In this document: positions 36,501 to 47,259 of the stretch, piece by piece
Layout: every line of letters starts with the position of its first letter
How positions within the stretch are numbered: position 1 is the stretch's first letter
Source: Bacteroidota bacterium
Lineage (GTDB): Bacteria > Bacteroidota > Bacteroidia > Chitinophagales > Chitinophagaceae
Assembly: GCA_005798905.1 (NCBI GenBank)
Contig: SYIK01000005.1
Coordinates: 272,269 to 336,268 of the forward strand
Length of the DNA: 64,000 nucleotides
Direction: 5' to 3'
Translations under genes and position numbers: made by a program
Notes under the pieces: model-generated
The model's database searches: none
What the model saw: the letters and a program-made list of their open reading frames with translations, nothing else
What the model was told of the DNA's origin: nothing

Positions 36501-37872
36501 CTTCAATTAATTTTGGTTGAAATGCCTGAATAGAAAGTCGGTGAAGTGTTGGGGCACGATTCAATAATATTGGATGACCTTTTAAAATATTTTCAAGGAT
36601 ATCCCAAACGATTGCTTCTTTTTTGTCTACTAACTTTCTTGCACTTTTTACAGTTTTTACAATCCCTCTTTCAATAAGTTTACGAATAATAAATGGCTTA
36701 AATAATTCTGCAGCCATATCTTTTGGCAAACCACATTCGTGTAGTTTCAATTCTGGTCCAACAACAATTACAGAACGTCCAGAATAGTCAACACGCTTTC
36801 CTAATAAATTTTGACGGAAGCGACCTTGTTTTCCTTTCAATACATCGCTCAACGATTTCAATGCTCTTCCACCTTCTGCTTTTACTGCATTCGATTTTCT
36901 TGAATTATCAAATAAAGAATCGATTGCTTCTTGCAACATCCGCTTTTCATTTCTTAGAATTACTTCGGGTGCTTTAATTTCCAACAAGCGCTTTAAACGA
37001 TTGTTGCGAATAATTACACGACGATATAAATCATTCAAATCAGAAGAAGCAAAACGGCCACCATCCAATGGAACAAGTGGACGAAGTTCTGGTGGAAGTA
37101 CAGGAATGTATTGCATAACCATCCACTCAGGACGATTATTAATTCTTGTATTTGCATCACGAAAAGCTTCTACAACACTTAAACGTTTTAATGCATCGGC
37201 TTTTCTTTGTTGTGATGTTTCAGTTGCTGCTGCATTGCGCAAATCGAAAGATAGTTGATTCAAGTCGATTCGTTGCAATATATCATGAACAGCCTCTGCT
37301 CCCATTTTTGCAATAAACTTGTTTGGGTCTTCATCCGCCAAATGTTGATTGTCTTTTGGCAACGTATCTAAAATATCTAAATACTCTTCCTCAGTTAGTA
37401 AATGACCAACTTCTTGCCCTTTTTCTTCGCGAATACCTGGCTGAATTACCAAAAAACGTTCATAATAAATTATAGTTTCCAATTTTTTAGAACTCATCCC
37501 AAGTAAATAACCAATTTTATTTGGCAAAGATTTGAAATACCAAATATGAACTATAGGTACTACAAGTTTGATGTGTCCACATCTTTCGCGACGAACTTTT
37601 TTCTCCGTTACTTCTACTCCACAACGATCGCATACGATTCCTTTATAACGAATGCGTTTGTATTTACCACAAGCACATTCAAAATCTTTTACAGGCCCAA
37701 AAATTCTTTCACAAAACAAACCATCACGTTCTGGTTTGTAAGTACGATAATTAATTGTTTCTGGTTTTAATATTTCACCATGACTTTTTTCAAGAATAGA
37801 ATCGGGAGATGCAAGTCCGATTGTAATTTTTGAAAATGTAGGCCTTTGACGAGTTTCTCTTTTCATTGCCAA
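33580..37872 (-). CDS. rpoC: DNA-directed RNA polymerase subunit beta'
   Basis: 1430 aa. The N-terminal zinc site is present ([20 protein letters not shown]). The active-site [14 protein letters not shown] is near residue 470, holding the three Mg2+ Asp. The second zinc-binding cluster is [15 protein letters not shown] in the middle third. The start is [20 protein letters not shown] and the tail ends with acidic residues. The length is typical of Bacteroidota beta'. It lies 49 bp after rpoB and is followed by a clear terminator. Confidence 0.98.
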   Translation of the reverse strand: MAMKRETRQRPTFSKITIGLASPDSILEKSHGEILKPETINYRTYKPERDGLFCERIFGPVKDFECACGKYKRIRYKGIVCDRCGVEVTEKKVRRERCGHIKLVVPIVHIWYFKSLPNKIGYLLGMSSKKLETIIYYERFLVIQPGIREEKGQEVGHLLTEEEYLDILDTLPKDNQHLADEDPNKFIAKMGAEAVHDILQRIDLNQLSFDLRNAAATETSQQRKADALKRLSVVEAFRDANTRINNRPEWMVMQYIPVLPPELRPLVPLDGGRFASSDLNDLYRRVIIRNNRLKRLLEIKAPEVILRNEKRMLQEAIDSLFDNSRKSNAVKAEGGRALKSLSDVLKGKQGRFRQNLLGKRVDYSGRSVIVVGPELKLHECGLPKDMAAELFKPFIIRKLIERGIVKTVKSARKLVDKKEAIVWDILENILKGHPILLNRAPTLHRLSIQAFQPKLIEGKAIQLHPLVTAAFNADFDGDQMAVHVPLSHPAILEAQLLMLASHNILNPQNGTPITLPSQDMVLGLYYLTKGKKNIPTELIRGEGMKFYNSSEVLIAYNEGRVDLHAWIKVKADVRENGVLKNKLIDTTVGRVIFNQHVPVEVGFVNALLTKKNLREIIGDIIKITNMPKTVKFLDDIKRLGFRTAFEGGLSFNISDLVIPVAKEEMLENAKEEVEEIWESYNMGLITNNERYNQIVDIWSRVDTRITETLIREMSSDKQGFNSVFMMLDSGARGSKQQVKQLAGIRGLMAKPRKSGSTGSEIIENPILSNFKDGLDVLDYFISTHGARKGLADTALKTADAGYLTRRLVDVSQDVIITEEDCGTLRGISTSALKDNEDVIEPLADRIEGRFSLHNIYDLENDSIVIVEAGEEITSDLAKRIDDSGVETVEIRSVLTCESKRGCCVKCYGKNLSTGNITQKGDAVGIIAAQSIGEPGTQLTLRTFHVGGVAGSAAVESTLVAKIDGTVQFDSLRVVNIENKEGNKVQVVIGRTGEMRIMDIKNDRILITNNIPYGSTLVVKDGQKVSKGDVICTWDPFNNVVMAEINGTIKFENIIEGITYRDQSDEQTGHREKVVIDSRDKTKIPSLLVEGKEKKTYNLPTGSHIIIEEGENVKAGQVIVKIPRIMGKLRDITGGLPRVTELFEARNPSNPAVISEIDGVVSMGNIKRGNREIIIEARDGIQKKYLVPLTRQILAQDGDFVKAGTSLSDGQTSPQDILSIQGPFAVQQYVVNEIQEVYRLQGVKINDKHIEVIVRQMMRKVNVVDPGDTKFLEDDLLDKFEFIKENDWVYDKKVVTDAGDSQKLRAGQIATLREVRDENSVLRRNDKKLVEYRDAKPATSSPTLLGITKASLGVKSWISAASFQETTKVLSSAAIHGKTDEMLGLKENVITGHLIPAGTGLREFESIIVGNKEDYELLQTAREAMAFDEEE

Positions 37873-37921
37873 ATTGTTGGTTTCTTAAAAAAAATTATTT
37901 TATAAAATTGTTAATTAGAAC

Positions 37922-40900
37922 TTAATCAAATTTCATATCAAGTCCCAATCCTCTCAGTTCATGTACCAATACATTAAACGATTCTGGAATACCAGGCTTC
38001 GGAATATTATCGCCTTTTACAATACTTTCATAAGCTTTTGCACGGCCAATAATATCATCGGATTTTATAGTGAGTAATTCCTGTAAAATGTTTGCTGCAC
38101 CATAGGCTTCCAATGCCCAAACTTCCATTTCTCCAAAACGCTGACCTCCAAATTGTGCTTTACCTCCCAACGGCTGTTGGGTAATAAGGCTATATGGTCC
38201 GATGGAACGAGCATGCATTTTATCATCCACCATGTGGTGAAGTTTGATAACATAGATAACTCCAACTGTAGCTTTTTGATGAAAGCGAACACCTGTTTCT
38301 CCATCATATAAATAAGTATGTCCGTACATTGGAATATCGGCATCCTTGCAATATTGTGCAATTTCATCTACCGAAGCTCCGTCAAAGATTGGCGTAGAGA
38401 ATTTCATTCCTAATTTTTCTCCTGTCCAACCAAGTACAGTTTCATAAATCTGTCCAAGGTTCATACGACTTGGTACACCCAATGGATTAAGTACAATATC
38501 AACCGGTGTTCCATCTTCAAGGAAAGGCATATCTTCTGCACGAACAATTTTTGCAACAATACCTTTGTTTCCGTGACGACCAGCCATTTTATCTCCAACT
38601 TTCAACTTACGTTTTACTGCTAAATAAACTTTAGCCAATTTTAAAACACCAGCTGGTAATTCATCCCCAATGCTAATGTTGAATTTTTCGCGTTTGTAAC
38701 GACCTAATTCTTCATTAAACTTGATGTTGTAATTGTGTAACAAAGTGTTGATTTGTTCATCAACTTTTTTGTCATTCGTCCAATGAAGTGGATTAATATT
38801 TTGAATGTCGAGCTGTGCTAAATTTTTTGAATTGAACTTTGTTCCTTTTCCAATTACAATTTCTCCAAAATTATTTTCTACACCAGCACTTGTTTTATCG
38901 GAAAGAATTTGTTGCAATTTCTCCAACAATAATTCTTTTACATCAATTTCATTTTTTTCGTGAATTTTTTCAAGTTTTTCCAAAGACGCTCTTTCTTTTA
39001 CTTTAGAATTTTTGTCTTTTTTTACACGTTGAAAAAGTTTACGATCAATAACAACACCTTCTACCCCATTTGGTGCTTTTAATGAAGCATCTTTTGCTTC
39101 ACCCGCTTTATCACCGAAGATGGCTCTCAATAATTTTTCTTCAGGAGTAGGATCACTTTCTCCTTTTGGAGTTATTTTTCCGATGATGATATCTCCTTCT
39201 TTAATTTGTGCACCAATGCGAATGATACCATTTTCATCCAAATCTTTTGTTGCTTCTTCGGCAACATTTGGAATATCCGGTGTCAATTCTTCTTCGCCCA
39301 ATTTGGTATCACGAACTTCCAATTCATATTCTGAAATATGAACAGAAGTAAACATATCTTCACGAACTACTCTTTCGCTAATTACAATCGCATCTTCAAA
39401 GTTGTATCCTTTCCAAGGCATGAATGCAACTTTCAGATTTTTTCCTAAAGCAAGTTCGCCGTCTTTCACAGCATAACCACCAGTTAGAAAATCTCCCTTC
39501 TTAACTTTTTGTCCTTTTTTTACAGCAGGATTTAGATTAATAGAGGTCTCCTGATTGGTTTTAATGAACTTAGTTAATTTATAAATTACTAAATCATCTT
39601 CGAAACTAACTATCTTTTCATTTTCGTCGCGGCTGTAACGAATATGAATTTCATTTGCATCTACATATTCTACAACTCCATTTCCTGATGCATGAATTTG
39701 AATTCTTGCATCACGTGCTGCTTTTGCTTCCAATCCTGTACCAACAATTGGATCATCAGGACGAATCAAAGGAACAGCTTGACGTTGCATGTTACTTCCC
39801 ATCAATGCACGGTTAGCATCATCGTGTTCCAAAAAGGGAATCAACGATGCACTTAATCCAACAATTTGGTTAGGTGCTACGTCCATAAACTGAACTTCGT
39901 TTTTCTCCAACAAAGGAAAATCGCCAGTTACACGACTTAATACTTTATCATCAACAAAACTTCCATTGCTATTCAATGAAGAATTTGCTTGTGCAATTTT
40001 TGCAGAATCTTCTTGCTCCGCATTTAAAAATATTAATTTCGACATATTCACTTTGCCTCCATCAACTTCACGATAAGGAGTTTCGATGAATCCCATCGGG
40101 TTAATTTTTGCGTGTACACAAAGTGTAGAAATCAATCCAATATTTGGTCCTTCCGGAGTTTCAATTGTACAAAGACGACCGTAGTGAGAATAGTGAACGT
40201 CACGTACTTCAAATCCGGCTCTTTCGCGACTTAAACCACCTGGCCCAAGTGCAGATATACGACGTTTGTGCGTTAATTCACTTAACGGATTTGTTTGATC
40301 TAAAAATTGAGAAAGTTGCGATGTTCCAAAGAAAGAATTAATAACAGAAGAAAGTGTTCTTGCATTAATTAAATCTACCGGAGTAAATACTTCATTGTCA
40401 CGCACATTCATTCTTTCGCGAATTGTTCTCGCCATTCTCGCAAGACCAACACCAAACTGCGCATACAATTGTTCTCCAACTGTTCTAACACGACGGTTAC
40501 TCAAATGATCAATATCATCAATCTCCGCTTTTCCGTTTGTAAGTCGAACAAGATATTTTACAATTTCTATGATATCTGCTTTTGTAAGTGTTTTGTTCAC
40601 CTTTGTGCTATCAAAACCAAGCTTTCTATTTATTTTATAACGACCAACTTCTCCTAAATCATAACGCTTATCGCTGAAAAATAATTTGTCGATAATTCCT
40701 CTTGCAGTTTCATTATCTGGTGCATCAGTTCCGCGTAATTGACGATAGATGTGTTGAACAGCTTCCAACTCACTGTTTGAAGTATCTTTACTTAGTGTAT
40801 TGTAAATAATTGCATAATCACCACCAACATTATCCTTTTGAACAAAAATTGTTTTTATGTCCAATTCAACAATTGTACTAATTACTTCTTCATCTAAAAC

Positions 40901-41725
40901 TGTATCGCGTTCATAAATGATTTCATTTCTTTCAATAGAAACAACCTCTCCGGTATCTTCATCTACAAAATCTTCAACCCAACTTCTCAATACACGAGCT
41001 GCAAGTCGTCGACCAACATATTTCTGTAAAGATTTATTATCCACTTTTACTTCATCGGCCATTCCAAATAATTCCAAAATTGCTTTATCAGAATCAAAGC
41101 CAATTGCACGCAACAAAGTAGTTACAGGAAATTTTTTCTTACGATCAATGTATGCATACATAACATTGTTAATATCTGTCGCAAACTCCATCCAAGCTCC
41201 TTTGAAAGGAATTACTCTTGCAGAGTAAATTTTTGTTCCATTTGGATGAGTTGATTGACCAAAGAAAACTCCCGGTGAACGATGCAATTGAGACACGACA
41301 ACTCTTTCTGCGCCATTGATAACAAAAGTACCACGCGGTGTCATGTAAGGAATGTTTCCAAGAAAAACATCCTGAACGATTGTCTGAAAATCTACGTGCT
41401 CTTCGTCATTACAGCTCAAACGAAGTTTGGCTTTTAATGGAAGTGCGTACGTTAATCCACGTTCCATACACTCTTCCATGGTATAACGAGGCGGATCGAT
41501 AAAATAATCGACAAACTCTAAAACAAATATGTTTCGAGTATCCGTTATCGGAAAATTCTCTTTGAAAACGCGAAACAATCCTTCAATGTTTCTTTTGTCT
41601 GGCGTTGTTTCCAATTGAAAAAATTCTCTGAAAGATTGAATTTGAATGTCGAGCAAATCTGGGGCGTTGGTAAGATGTTTTATTTTACCAAAATCTACCC
41701 TGCGATTCATTTTTGTAGAAGACAT
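37922..41725 (-). CDS. rpoB: DNA-directed RNA polymerase subunit beta
   Basis: 1267 aa. The rifampicin pocket reads [18 protein letters not shown] followed by [14 protein letters not shown]; the positions most often changed in resistance (Asp516, His526 and Ser531 in E. coli numbering) have the sensitive residues, so this copy looks wild type. HGNKGIV in the C-terminal part and the final [16 protein letters not shown] are characteristic. Unlike the usual order, rplL is not directly upstream: an inverted helix-hairpin-helix gene intervenes, and a separate promoter is present at 41839-41872. Confidence 0.98.
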   Translation of the reverse strand: MSSTKMNRRVDFGKIKHLTNAPDLLDIQIQSFREFFQLETTPDKRNIEGLFRVFKENFPITDTRNIFVLEFVDYFIDPPRYTMEECMERGLTYALPLKAKLRLSCNDEEHVDFQTIVQDVFLGNIPYMTPRGTFVINGAERVVVSQLHRSPGVFFGQSTHPNGTKIYSARVIPFKGAWMEFATDINNVMYAYIDRKKKFPVTTLLRAIGFDSDKAILELFGMADEVKVDNKSLQKYVGRRLAARVLRSWVEDFVDEDTGEVVSIERNEIIYERDTVLDEEVISTIVELDIKTIFVQKDNVGGDYAIIYNTLSKDTSNSELEAVQHIYRQLRGTDAPDNETARGIIDKLFFSDKRYDLGEVGRYKINRKLGFDSTKVNKTLTKADIIEIVKYLVRLTNGKAEIDDIDHLSNRRVRTVGEQLYAQFGVGLARMARTIRERMNVRDNEVFTPVDLINARTLSSVINSFFGTSQLSQFLDQTNPLSELTHKRRISALGPGGLSRERAGFEVRDVHYSHYGRLCTIETPEGPNIGLISTLCVHAKINPMGFIETPYREVDGGKVNMSKLIFLNAEQEDSAKIAQANSSLNSNGSFVDDKVLSRVTGDFPLLEKNEVQFMDVAPNQIVGLSASLIPFLEHDDANRALMGSNMQRQAVPLIRPDDPIVGTGLEAKAARDARIQIHASGNGVVEYVDANEIHIRYSRDENEKIVSFEDDLVIYKLTKFIKTNQETSINLNPAVKKGQKVKKGDFLTGGYAVKDGELALGKNLKVAFMPWKGYNFEDAIVISERVVREDMFTSVHISEYELEVRDTKLGEEELTPDIPNVAEEATKDLDENGIIRIGAQIKEGDIIIGKITPKGESDPTPEEKLLRAIFGDKAGEAKDASLKAPNGVEGVVIDRKLFQRVKKDKNSKVKERASLEKLEKIHEKNEIDVKELLLEKLQQILSDKTSAGVENNFGEIVIGKGTKFNSKNLAQLDIQNINPLHWTNDKKVDEQINTLLHNYNIKFNEELGRYKREKFNISIGDELPAGVLKLAKVYLAVKRKLKVGDKMAGRHGNKGIVAKIVRAEDMPFLEDGTPVDIVLNPLGVPSRMNLGQIYETVLGWTGEKLGMKFSTPIFDGASVDEIAQYCKDADIPMYGHTYLYDGETGVRFHQKATVGVIYVIKLHHMVDDKMHARSIGPYSLITQQPLGGKAQFGGQRFGEMEVWALEAYGAANILQELLTIKSDDIIGRAKAYESIVKGDNIPKPGIPESFNVLVHELRGLGLDMKFD

Positions 41726-41838
41726 AGGCGTACTTACCGGTTTTTATACATTACGGACAAACAAAACAGACAAAGTAATATCTAATTTTCAAAGTGAAAA
41801 ACTATGAAAATCAATTACTTAGTCATGATTTGAATTGT

Positions 41839-41872
41839 CAAAATTAGTTGCACGAAATAAAAGGATTGCAAA
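41839..41872 (-). promoter_or_regulatory. Candidate rpoBC promoter
   Basis: On the minus strand a -33 TTTG (41869-41872), a 22 bp spacer and a -7 TAATTTTG (41839-41846) match the Bacteroidota consensus, giving a leader of about 105 nt before the rpoB ATG. The -33 box lies in the loop of a perfect 9 bp inverted repeat (41859-41867 and 41876-41884), which could be an operator or a chance structure. Confidence 0.55.
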
Positions 41873-41992
41873 GGTAATCCTTTTAGGGTTAAAACCAATA
41901 AAAAAATTGTAACAAAAATCTTGCCATTTTTATACTACTTATAGGGTATTTTTTTTACTCCAAAATGACCCTACATTTAAAAAAATATTTTA

Positions 41993-42922
41993 GTGAGCAT
42001 CAAAGAATTTATAAGAGATTATTTAAGTTTTACAAGGAAAGAAAGAATTGGAATTTTGAGTCTTATTGCTTTGTTGTTCTTCGTTACTTTTTTACCAAAA
42101 TTTATTCAAAAAAATGCAAGTGAATCGAAATCACAAATTGATACAAGCTGGATTGCTTTGGCAGAAAATTTGAAAACAACAACTGAAGAGGAAAATTCTT
42201 TTCATCAATACGACTACTCGACAAACGCAACGAAAACAGAGTTGAACAATAAATTATTTTTTTTCGACCCAAATACAATTTCAACTGATGAATGGAGAAA
42301 ACTAAATCTTAGAGAAAGTACAATAAAAACAATTGGCAATTATCTTAACAAAGGAGGACATTTTTACAAACCAGAAGATTTGAAAAAAATTTATGGTTTG
42401 CGAATAAATGAATTCGAACGTTTATTGCCTTTTATAAAAATTGAACCGAAAATTATCACTGAAAATTTTTCTCAAGCTTCAACCGAAAAAGTTGAAACCA
42501 AAATTTACACAACACCAACTTATTTCTCAATTGATATAAATATTGCAGATTCAACAGCATTCATCAATCTCCCCGGAATTGGCAATAAACTTGCAACACG
42601 GATAATTTCATTCAGGGAAAAACTTGGCGGTTTTTATTCTGTTGAACAAATTAGAGAAGTTTATGCTTTGTCCGATTCTACTTTTCAAAAAATAAAGCAA
42701 TGGTTAAAAATTGAAACAGAAACAATTAAAAAAATCGATATCAACACAGCTTCGTTTGATGAATTAAAACTACACCCCTACATTCGATGGTCACTTGCAA
42801 ATACAATTATTGCTTACAGAAATCAACACGGGTCATTTCAAAATTTGGAAGAACTTAAAAAAATTTTTTCAATTACAGATGAAGTTTACATTAAAATTTC
42901 ACCTTATTTAATGGTGAAATAA
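41993..42922 (+). CDS. Membrane-anchored helix-hairpin-helix (ComEA-like) protein
   Basis: 309 aa. An N-terminal membrane helix (residues about 20-35, IGILSLIALLFFVTF) is followed by a low-complexity linker and three HhH units: LNLRESTIKTIGNYLNKGGH, INIADSTAFINLPGIGNKLATRI (in parts) and INTASFDELKLHPYIRWSLA. HhH units bind DNA non-specifically, so a role in DNA uptake or in anchoring is possible but not shown. Transcription runs against rplL and away from rpoB; it is an insertion in the ribosomal-polymerase cluster. Confidence 0.85.
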   Translation: MSIKEFIRDYLSFTRKERIGILSLIALLFFVTFLPKFIQKNASESKSQIDTSWIALAENLKTTTEEENSFHQYDYSTNATKTELNNKLFFFDPNTISTDEWRKLNLRESTIKTIGNYLNKGGHFYKPEDLKKIYGLRINEFERLLPFIKIEPKIITENFSQASTEKVETKIYTTPTYFSIDINIADSTAFINLPGIGNKLATRIISFREKLGGFYSVEQIREVYALSDSTFQKIKQWLKIETETIKKIDINTASFDELKLHPYIRWSLANTIIAYRNQHGSFQNLEELKKIFSITDEVYIKISPYLMVK

Positions 42923-42951
42923 AAAACCCTTCGCAAATTGCAAAGGGTTTT
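42923..42951. terminator. Bidirectional terminator between the HhH gene and rplL
   Basis: 9 bp perfect stem (42923-42931 with 42943-42951) and an 11 nt loop in the gap between convergent stops. Followed by a T-rich tract on the minus strand (complement of aaaaaa at 42921-42926). Ends rplL and probably the HhH gene. Confidence 0.85.
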
Positions 42952-42971
42952 AAAAATAAGTTTAATACGAA

Positions 42972-43346
42972 TTAAACGATTTCAACATCTGCACCCGCCT
43001 CTTTCAATTTGTTTGCAATGTCATCCGCTTCTGCTTTAGAAACTCCTTCCTTTACAGGTTTTGGAGCACCATCAACAAGCTCTTTTGATTCTTTCAAACC
43101 AAGGCCAGTTAAATCTTTTACAACTTTAACAACACCAAGTTTAGAAGCACCACCGCTTTTCAATATTACATTGAAAGAAGTTTTTTCTTCTACTGCTGCT
43201 GCGCCACCGTCGCCACCACTTACAACAACTGCTGCTGCTGCTGCTGGTTCAATTCCGTATTCTGATTTTAAGAAGCTCGCTAATTCTTGAACTTCTTTTA
43301 CTGATAAGCCTACAAGGCTTTCTGCTAATGCTTTTACGTCTGCCAT
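42972..43346 (-). CDS. rplL: 50S ribosomal protein L7/L12
   Basis: 124 aa. The N-terminal dimerisation helix region ([17 protein letters not shown]) is followed by an Ala/Val-rich hinge ([13 protein letters not shown]) and the C-terminal factor-binding domain ([30 protein letters not shown]). The protein forms the stalk that recruits elongation factors. The 135 bp between rplJ and rplL carries short hairpins (for example 43456-43470) but no clear promoter box. Confidence 0.97.
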   Translation of the reverse strand: MADVKALAESLVGLSVKEVQELASFLKSEYGIEPAAAAAVVVSGGDGGAAAVEEKTSFNVILKSGGASKLGVVKVVKDLTGLGLKESKELVDGAPKPVKEGVSKAEADDIANKLKEAGADVEIV

Positions 43347-43481
43347 TTGATTTAAATTTTTACCGCCTTCATTGCCTTTTTTTATTAAGGTCTCCAGCGG
43401 AGTGATTAAAAAAATTTGCCTTTATTTTCCCTCAGGCCTGGGTTTTTATTTTATCCCAATTATCAATTGGAAAATATTTTT

Positions 43482-43994
43482 TTATTCTGCAACTACTTCT
43501 GCTTTCGATTCTGCATTTTGCAACAATGCAGCAATCACACGCTTAGCAGGTGATTGTAACAACCCAATAACCTCGCCAATCAACTCGTTCTTTGTTTTAA
43601 TTTTAACAAGAACAGCCAATTGATTATCGCCAACATAAACATCGCCATTAATAAATGCAGCTTTCAATACAGGCTTTTCACTTTTTGCTTCTTTACGAAA
43701 ACTACTTAAAATAAGTGCCGGCTCTTTTGGATTTTCTGAAAACATTAATGCGGTTACATTATTCAAAGAATCATAAACACCAGTAAATCTTTCAGCATCT
43801 ATCGATTCCAATGCTTTTTTGATAAGTGTATTTTTTGCCACTTTCATTTCCACTTGCTTATTAAAACAAGCACGACGCAATTGCCCAGCTTGTACTACAG
43901 TAAGTGATTCTGTATCTGTAATATAAAAATTGTTGTATTGAGAAAATTTCCCTTTCAACAATTCAATTACTTCGTTTTTTTGATCTTTAGTCAT
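43482..43994 (-). CDS. rplJ: 50S ribosomal protein L10
   Basis: 170 aa stalk base protein. TKDQKNEVIELLKGKFSQYN starts the family, followed by YITDTESLTVVQAGQLRRAC, NTLIKKAL and GLLQSPAKRVIAALLQ, which carries the L12-binding helix at the C-terminus. It lies 31 bp downstream of rplA, too short for a separate L10 leader; any autoregulatory structure would have to be inside the rplA 3' end. Confidence 0.96.
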   Translation of the reverse strand: MTKDQKNEVIELLKGKFSQYNNFYITDTESLTVVQAGQLRRACFNKQVEMKVAKNTLIKKALESIDAERFTGVYDSLNNVTALMFSENPKEPALILSSFRKEAKSEKPVLKAAFINGDVYVGDNQLAVLVKIKTKNELIGEVIGLLQSPAKRVIAALLQNAESKAEVVAE

Positions 43995-44025
43995 AATACT
44001 ATTTTTTAAGGATGGCCTTTAAATT

Positions 44026-44721
44026 TTAATGAATAAACCCTTTTGTATCAATTGCAATTCCTGGACTCATTGTACTAGCCATGCTAATACCTTTTAGATA
44101 AATTCCTTTTGCAGTTGACGGTTTTGATTTGATAATAATATTCAAAAGCTCTTGGCTATTTTCTGCAATTTTATCTGCCGAAAAACTTACTCTACCAACT
44201 GAAGCATGAATGATTGCATTCTTATCAATCTTAAATGCAATCTTTCCTTTTTTTACTTCGTTTACTGCACCAGCAACATCATTGCTAACAGTTCCTGTTT
44301 TAGGATTTGGCATCAAATTGCGTGGGCCAAGTACTTTACCAAGTTTACCAATTTTTGGCATTACACTTGGGGTTGCAATTATTACATCCACATCAACCCA
44401 ACCACCTTCAATCTTTGTAACATATTCGTCAAGCCCAACAAAATCAGCACCTGCAGCTTTTGCATCAGCTTCTTTATCTGGAGTACAAAGTACCAGTACC
44501 GTTTTTGTTTTACCTGTTCCGTGAGGAAGTGTAACGGTACCACGAATAGCTTGATCCGCTTTTTTTGGATCAACACCTAATCGAATATGCAAATCAACTG
44601 AAGCATCAAATTTGCAAGTTGTAACTTCTTTTACAAGTGAAGACGCCTCTTTAAGTGAGTACATTTTATTAATCTCAACTTTAGATGCAATTTTTTTTCT
44701 TTTCTTACTAATGAAAGCCAT
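44026..44721 (-). CDS. rplA: 50S ribosomal protein L1
   Basis: Predicted 231 aa from ATG 44721; an upstream extension to 44811 overlaps rplK and is rejected. Signatures include [73 protein letters not shown] and a C-terminal [16 protein letters not shown]. In many bacteria L1 represses its own operon by binding the rplK leader, and a structured leader is present here. It starts 28 bp after rplK. Confidence 0.97.
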   Translation of the reverse strand: MAFISKKRKKIASKVEINKMYSLKEASSLVKEVTTCKFDASVDLHIRLGVDPKKADQAIRGTVTLPHGTGKTKTVLVLCTPDKEADAKAAGADFVGLDEYVTKIEGGWVDVDVIIATPSVMPKIGKLGKVLGPRNLMPNPKTGTVSNDVAGAVNEVKKGKIAFKIDKNAIIHASVGRVSFSADKIAENSQELLNIIIKSKPSTAKGIYLKGISMASTMSPGIAIDTKGFIH

Positions 44722-44749
44722 TGTAATTCGTTTTTTAAAAATGAAGCAA

Positions 44750-45193
44750 TCAATTATCCCAAGGCGCTTTGCCTTCAACGGTAATTCCCATACTGCGGGC
44801 AGTTCCTGCAACCATTTTCATGGCGCTTTCAACTGTAAAACAGTTTAAGTCGGGCATTTTATCTTTTGCAATTACCTCAACTTGTGACCAAGTTACTTTT
44901 CCAACTTTATCACGGTTAGATTCCTTTGAACCACTTTGCAACTTTGCAGCTTCTAATAGCTGAACCGGAGCTGGAGGGGTTTTGATAATAAAATCAAAAC
45001 TTTTGTCGGAATAAACGGTAATTAAAACTGGTAGTACTTTCCCAATTTTATCTTGAGTACGTGCATTGAACTGCTTACAAAATTCCATGATGTTAATACC
45101 CTTGGAACCTAATGCAGGTCCAATCGGAGGTGCTGGATTGGCTTGCCCTCCCTTACACTGAAGCTTTACATAGCCTGAGATTTCTTTTGCCAT
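44750..45193 (-). CDS. rplK: 50S ribosomal protein L11
   Basis: 147 aa. [20 protein letters not shown], the start signature, is followed by [20 protein letters not shown] and a C-terminal RNA-binding domain ending in [13 protein letters not shown]. It binds the GTPase centre of 23S rRNA. First gene of the rplKAJL group. In most bacteria it follows nusG directly, but here a 1.8 kb LTA-synthase-like gene separates them, and the group has its own leader and promoter-like motif. Confidence 0.97.
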   Translation of the reverse strand: MAKEISGYVKLQCKGGQANPAPPIGPALGSKGINIMEFCKQFNARTQDKIGKVLPVLITVYSDKSFDFIIKTPPAPVQLLEAAKLQSGSKESNRDKVGKVTWSQVEVIAKDKMPDLNCFTVESAMKMVAGTARSMGITVEGKAPWDN

Positions 45194-45218
45194 TTTTTTG
45201 TGATTTATTGGTTTTAGC

Positions 45219-45287
45219 GTCGCGATAAATCGTGACTCCCAAATTCCTCATTCCCGAATAAACGGGTTGCTAAAGAACTAATTTGGG
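45219..45287 (-). promoter_or_regulatory. Structured leader of rplKA (possible L1 autoregulatory site)
   Basis: In the 5' leader of rplK, two stacked inverted repeats: 45219-45225 with 45230-45236 (one wobble, 4 nt loop) and an outer 8 bp arm 45238-45245 with 45280-45287 enclosing CCCG/CGGG. Transcription from the motif at 45290-45304 would include both. In E. coli L1 binds the rplK leader; whether this fold mimics the L1 rRNA site has not been tested. Confidence 0.45.
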
Positions 45288-45289
45288 CG

Positions 45290-45304
45290 GCGAAGATAAG
45301 GGAA
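45290..45304 (-). promoter_or_regulatory. Promoter-like motif of rplKAJL
   Basis: Minus strand TTCCCTTATCTTCGC; the TATCTTCG part resembles TAnnTTTG with one mismatch and lies about 95 bp before rplK. The same motif is found upstream of the tRNA-tuf operon, rpsU and tRNA-Gln. No strong -33 TTTG. Confidence 0.45.
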
Positions 45305-45350
45305 AAGTATAAACTGTTGGATTATTTTTTTAAAAAATAAAACCCGAACG

Positions 45351-47195
45351 CTATCTCTTTAAAAAATCTGAATAATACGATTGCAATATTGCTTTTGCAA
45401 TTTCGGTTTGACTTTTGTTTGTTTTCCCTTCTTCTAAAATATTTTTATTTGAAATATGGTCAAACACAATTCTGCTGCTGTCGGTTACAAAACCAATCCC
45501 TTCATTAAAAGTAAAAGCACTCCAACTTTTTGATGAAGCATCAAATAAATTTTTAGAAAAAGAAAATTGCTGTGTGTTGAATCCCAATTGCTGCACCATC
45601 GTATTTGCTACATCCAATTGACTCACTGTTTTTTTAATCAGTTTATTTTGATTATTCAAAGCCCCACCCAATAGTAATAGTGGGATTCTAAATGCATCAG
45701 CTTTGTTTTCACTTATTGGCAAATAATGTCCGTGATCTGCAACAATTACCACAACTGTATTTTTCCATAATTCCATTTTTTTCAATTCGGCAATAAATGC
45801 GCCCACACATGAATCGGTATAAAATAATGAATTAAAAAATTGAATTGAATCATCGTTCCCTTTAAATACCGGATTGGTAGGTATTTCGAAAGGTTCGTGG
45901 CTGCTTAATGTCAACCAAGTTGTAAAAAATGGTTGCTTCATTTTTGGAATATCGTCAACTAATTTTTTAGCAATTACATCATCGTGTACTCCCCATTTTG
46001 AAATCATTTGTGAAGAAAGAAAATCATTTTTTGTTATTAATTTTTCAAACTTTTGAGCGAATAAATAACTTTTAATATTTGCGAATTCGGCTTCGCCGCC
46101 ATAATAAAAATTTGTTGAAAACCCATTTTCAAAAAGCGTTTTTCCAAGCCCGGGCAAGTGCGTTGTTTTTTCGGGATGATTTACGATTGAAGTTTTCGGC
46201 ATAGCTGGATAGCCACTCAAAACTGCACTAATTCCTTTGTCAGTTCTATCTCCGGAAGCATAGCAATTTTCAAAATAGATTCCTTCCTTAATTAAGTTTT
46301 GAAAATTCGGCACAATGAATTTTCCCTGAACCATTTTATTTACAACTTTTTCTGTAAAACTTTCCCAAACAATAAAAAGCAAATTCGGCTTTGTTCCATC
46401 TTTAACTTCTATAATTTGCTCTACTTTATTTTCATTATTGAACAAATCATTTACATATTTGTTTGCTTCATCTTCCTTCATGTATTGATAAAAATTCTGA
46501 CTAAGCCGATTCATTCGCATTACCGAATACATAAAATTCCAAGATGCATTAATGGCAACATTATTTGCATAATTATTATTACAGAAATAAACACTGCTTT
46601 GGTTTATTGGCGCCAATTGAACCCCACCTCTTATTGGAATTATTAAACTAATTGAAATAAGTAAAACTAAAAATAGTTGTAAAACTTTTTTTTCATTTGA
46701 ATGCAATAAATAATTAAAATTTGAAAATACTTTTATTGTAATTTTCAACAACAGAAAATAACAAATAACAAAAATGAATCCAATCCAAAAAAGCGGTAAA
46801 TAGCTGATTGAAGCCCACAATTCTGCTGGAGACGATAAATATTTTAATGAAGTTGCATCAATTTTACTTCCCCAAACCTTATACATTTCCGCATCTCCAA
46901 TAATTATGAATAGTTCAAAAAAAAGAAGAGTGGCTGTGTAAGTAATATAAAGAAACCTCTTACGCAAAGAATTAAAATACAAGCTTACAATTACAAAACA
47001 ACTTGGAATTATAGAAAAATAAGCAGCCATTGAAGCATCCATTTTTGCTCCATTTAGCAATGCTTTTATTATTAAAGAAAAGGAAAGTGATTTTGTTAAC
47101 GGCCATTCATAAAGCAGAAAAAAAACACGAGCAGTTTCAAAAAAAACTACCCAGCAACTAAAATAAATTACTATAAAAAAAAGACGCTTAAACAT
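45351..47195 (-). CDS. LTA synthase-like membrane phosphotransferase/sulfatase family
   Basis: 614 aa. The N-terminal about 200 aa hold five to six membrane helices. The periplasmic domain has an alkaline-phosphatase/sulfatase fold: Trp277-Glu278 (VWESF), Thr318 in GDRTDKGIS as the likely nucleophile, and Asp487-His488 in VADHGHYLP. These match LtaS and phosphoethanolamine/phosphoglycerol transferases. Gram-negative bacteria lack LTA, so the likely substrate is a lipid or envelope glycan. It is inserted between nusG and rplK, starting 10 bp after a hairpin, so expression may depend on read-through. Confidence 0.88.
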   Translation of the reverse strand: MFKRLFFIVIYFSCWVVFFETARVFFLLYEWPLTKSLSFSLIIKALLNGAKMDASMAAYFSIIPSCFVIVSLYFNSLRKRFLYITYTATLLFFELFIIIGDAEMYKVWGSKIDATSLKYLSSPAELWASISYLPLFWIGFIFVICYFLLLKITIKVFSNFNYLLHSNEKKVLQLFLVLLISISLIIPIRGGVQLAPINQSSVYFCNNNYANNVAINASWNFMYSVMRMNRLSQNFYQYMKEDEANKYVNDLFNNENKVEQIIEVKDGTKPNLLFIVWESFTEKVVNKMVQGKFIVPNFQNLIKEGIYFENCYASGDRTDKGISAVLSGYPAMPKTSIVNHPEKTTHLPGLGKTLFENGFSTNFYYGGEAEFANIKSYLFAQKFEKLITKNDFLSSQMISKWGVHDDVIAKKLVDDIPKMKQPFFTTWLTLSSHEPFEIPTNPVFKGNDDSIQFFNSLFYTDSCVGAFIAELKKMELWKNTVVVIVADHGHYLPISENKADAFRIPLLLLGGALNNQNKLIKKTVSQLDVANTMVQQLGFNTQQFSFSKNLFDASSKSWSAFTFNEGIGFVTDSSRIVFDHISNKNILEEGKTNKSQTEIAKAILQSYYSDFLKR

Positions 47196-47204
47196 GTCCT
47201 AAAA

Positions 47205-47236
47205 TTAAAAGCAATTCTTAATCGAATTGCTTTTAA
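47205..47236 (-). terminator. Hairpin/terminator after nusG
   Basis: 13 bp perfect stem (47205-47217 with 47224-47236), 6 nt loop, then TTTT on the minus strand, located 24 bp after the nusG stop. It would stop most secE-nusG transcription before the LTA-synthase-like gene, whose ATG is only about 10 bp beyond. Confidence 0.7.
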
Positions 47237-47259
47237 GAAAATTATTTATTCTTTTTGAA

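Noticed and set aside
44722..44811. L1 extension upstream of 44721
   Set aside because: It overlaps rplK and is not similar to the conserved [10 protein letters not shown] start.
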